From an uncultured Ruminococcus sp. (lineage in GTDB: Bacteria; Bacillota_A; Clostridia; Oscillospirales; Ruminococcaceae): a stretch of DNA of 6,255 nt. Position numbers and translations under genes: made by a program. Position 1 is the first letter of the stretch, and every line of letters starts with the position of its first letter. The notes under the pieces were generated by a model. That model did no database searches, had not been told where the DNA came from, and saw only the letters and a program-made list of their open reading frames with translations. Shown here piece after piece: positions 5,667-6,255 of this stretch. The stretch lies in contig CAMYYQ010000079.1 in the NCBI GenBank assembly GCA_947303535.1, forward strand, positions 1-6,255. The letters run 5' to 3'.

Positions 5667-6255
5667 TCACGTGTAATTCTTAGCAGGATTTGGATAAACA
5701 CGGTATGCAGGACCATTTTCACATTTGTATCCGTCACCTGCCCAGACCTCTACCTGTGAAGGGTCATCGAGACGATAACATATCAGCCAGCGTACCAGCG
5801 GCAGTGTTCCGCCGTCCTCACGCTTTGTATACGGCATTTTGACCTGGAAATTATCGCCCTTCTGATCGCCGACTTTCATGTCGAGTTCAGCGCACATCTT
5901 CTTTACGAATGTCGCATATCTTTTGTCTGAGTAGTCCCATGTTCTGAATACGTGTGTAATGTGAGACGGATTTTTCCAGTCACTTCCTGTTGAGTGCTTG
6001 TGACCGTCAACTCGTGCAACTACGGTAAATCTGTAATTTCCTTCAGCAGCAAGAGGAGAGTTCATATTGCCTACTCTCTGTGAATATGTGCTTGATACGC
6101 CCTTGTACTCAGTCGTTGTGTTTATTACATGACCGTCAGCAGTTGCTTCATATGCTACCCATGAACTCTGAGGGGTATAGAAAGAATTATAGGCATCTTC
6201 ATCGGTAAGTGCAAGGGTCGCTGCCATATAAATCGTTCTGCCGTTTTCAACGGTT
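5667..6255 (-). CDS. Unrecognised protein, C-terminal part (cut at right edge)
   Basis: The frame is open from the right edge (first full codon ends at 6254) to a TGA at 5669-5667, giving 195 visible residues. An internal ATG at 6227 exists, but the frame continues upstream of it in coding-like sequence (TVENGRTIY) and there is no clear RBS, so the gene very likely starts beyond the window. I do not recognise a family. The sequence is polar and rich in Tyr, Trp, Thr and Asp, with no hydrophobic helix, repeats, dockerin or sortase signal. Short aromatic-rich strands (YRFTVVARVDG, THVFRTWDY, PLVRWLICYRLDD, VEVWAGDG) suggest a beta-rich domain. Three cysteines are visible. It ends shortly before the shared terminator and is convergent with the dockerin gene. 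It could be the tail of a larger secreted protein, but nothing here proves export. Confidence 0.7.
   Translation of the reverse strand, partial: TVENGRTIYMAATLALTDEDAYNSFYTPQSSWVAYEATADGHVINTTTEYKGVSSTYSQRVGNMNSPLAAEGNYRFTVVARVDGHKHSTGSDWKNPSHITHVFRTWDYSDKRYATFVKKMCAELDMKVGDQKGDNFQVKMPYTKREDGGTLPLVRWLICYRLDDPSQVEVWAGDGYKCENGPAYRVYPNPAKNYT

Overview
The window looks like part of a Ruminococcus chromosome (or a close relative among cellulosome-producing Clostridia). The evidence is a Ruminococcus-style type I dockerin, a secreted BspA-type leucine-rich-repeat protein, AT-rich intergenic DNA, strong purine-rich ribosome binding sites and clear sigma-A-type promoters. I could not run a database search, so the genus is inferred from family style only.

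Layout from left to right. (1) Positions 1-776, minus strand: the N-terminal part of a secreted BspA-like LRR protein, cut by the window edge. (2) Positions 777-1031: a divergent intergenic region with one good promoter for each side. (3) Positions 1032-3733, plus strand: a probable three-gene transcript encoding a six-helix membrane diguanylate cyclase, a FluC/CrcB fluoride channel, and an in-frame fusion of a YqiA-like alpha/beta hydrolase with a metallo-beta-lactamase-fold domain. (4) Positions 3734-3868: a 135-bp gap with a near-perfect 22-bp palindrome. (5) Positions 3869-5544, plus strand: a two-gene unit, a radical SAM/SPASM enzyme with a TTG start and, overlapping it by 4 bp, a secreted Thr-rich protein ending in a dockerin. 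(6) Positions 5604-5635: a strong hairpin terminator between convergent genes. (7) Positions 5667-6255, minus strand: the C-terminal part of an unrecognised protein.

The most interesting unit is the radical SAM/dockerin pair. The enzyme has the complete CX3CX2C radical SAM motif and the complete seven-cysteine SPASM signature of peptide-modifying enzymes. The overlapping partner carries a signal peptide, then four spaced copies of [ML]-I-G-T-[TS]-x-A followed within two residues by a basic residue, set in threonine-rich linkers, a fifth degenerate copy, and a dockerin. The simplest reading, which is inference, is a multi-core ribosomally made and post-translationally modified product that is exported by Sec and attached to a cohesin-bearing scaffold. 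The repeats contain no cysteine, so a sactipeptide- or ranthipeptide-type thioether in the repeats is excluded and the chemistry, if any, would be different.
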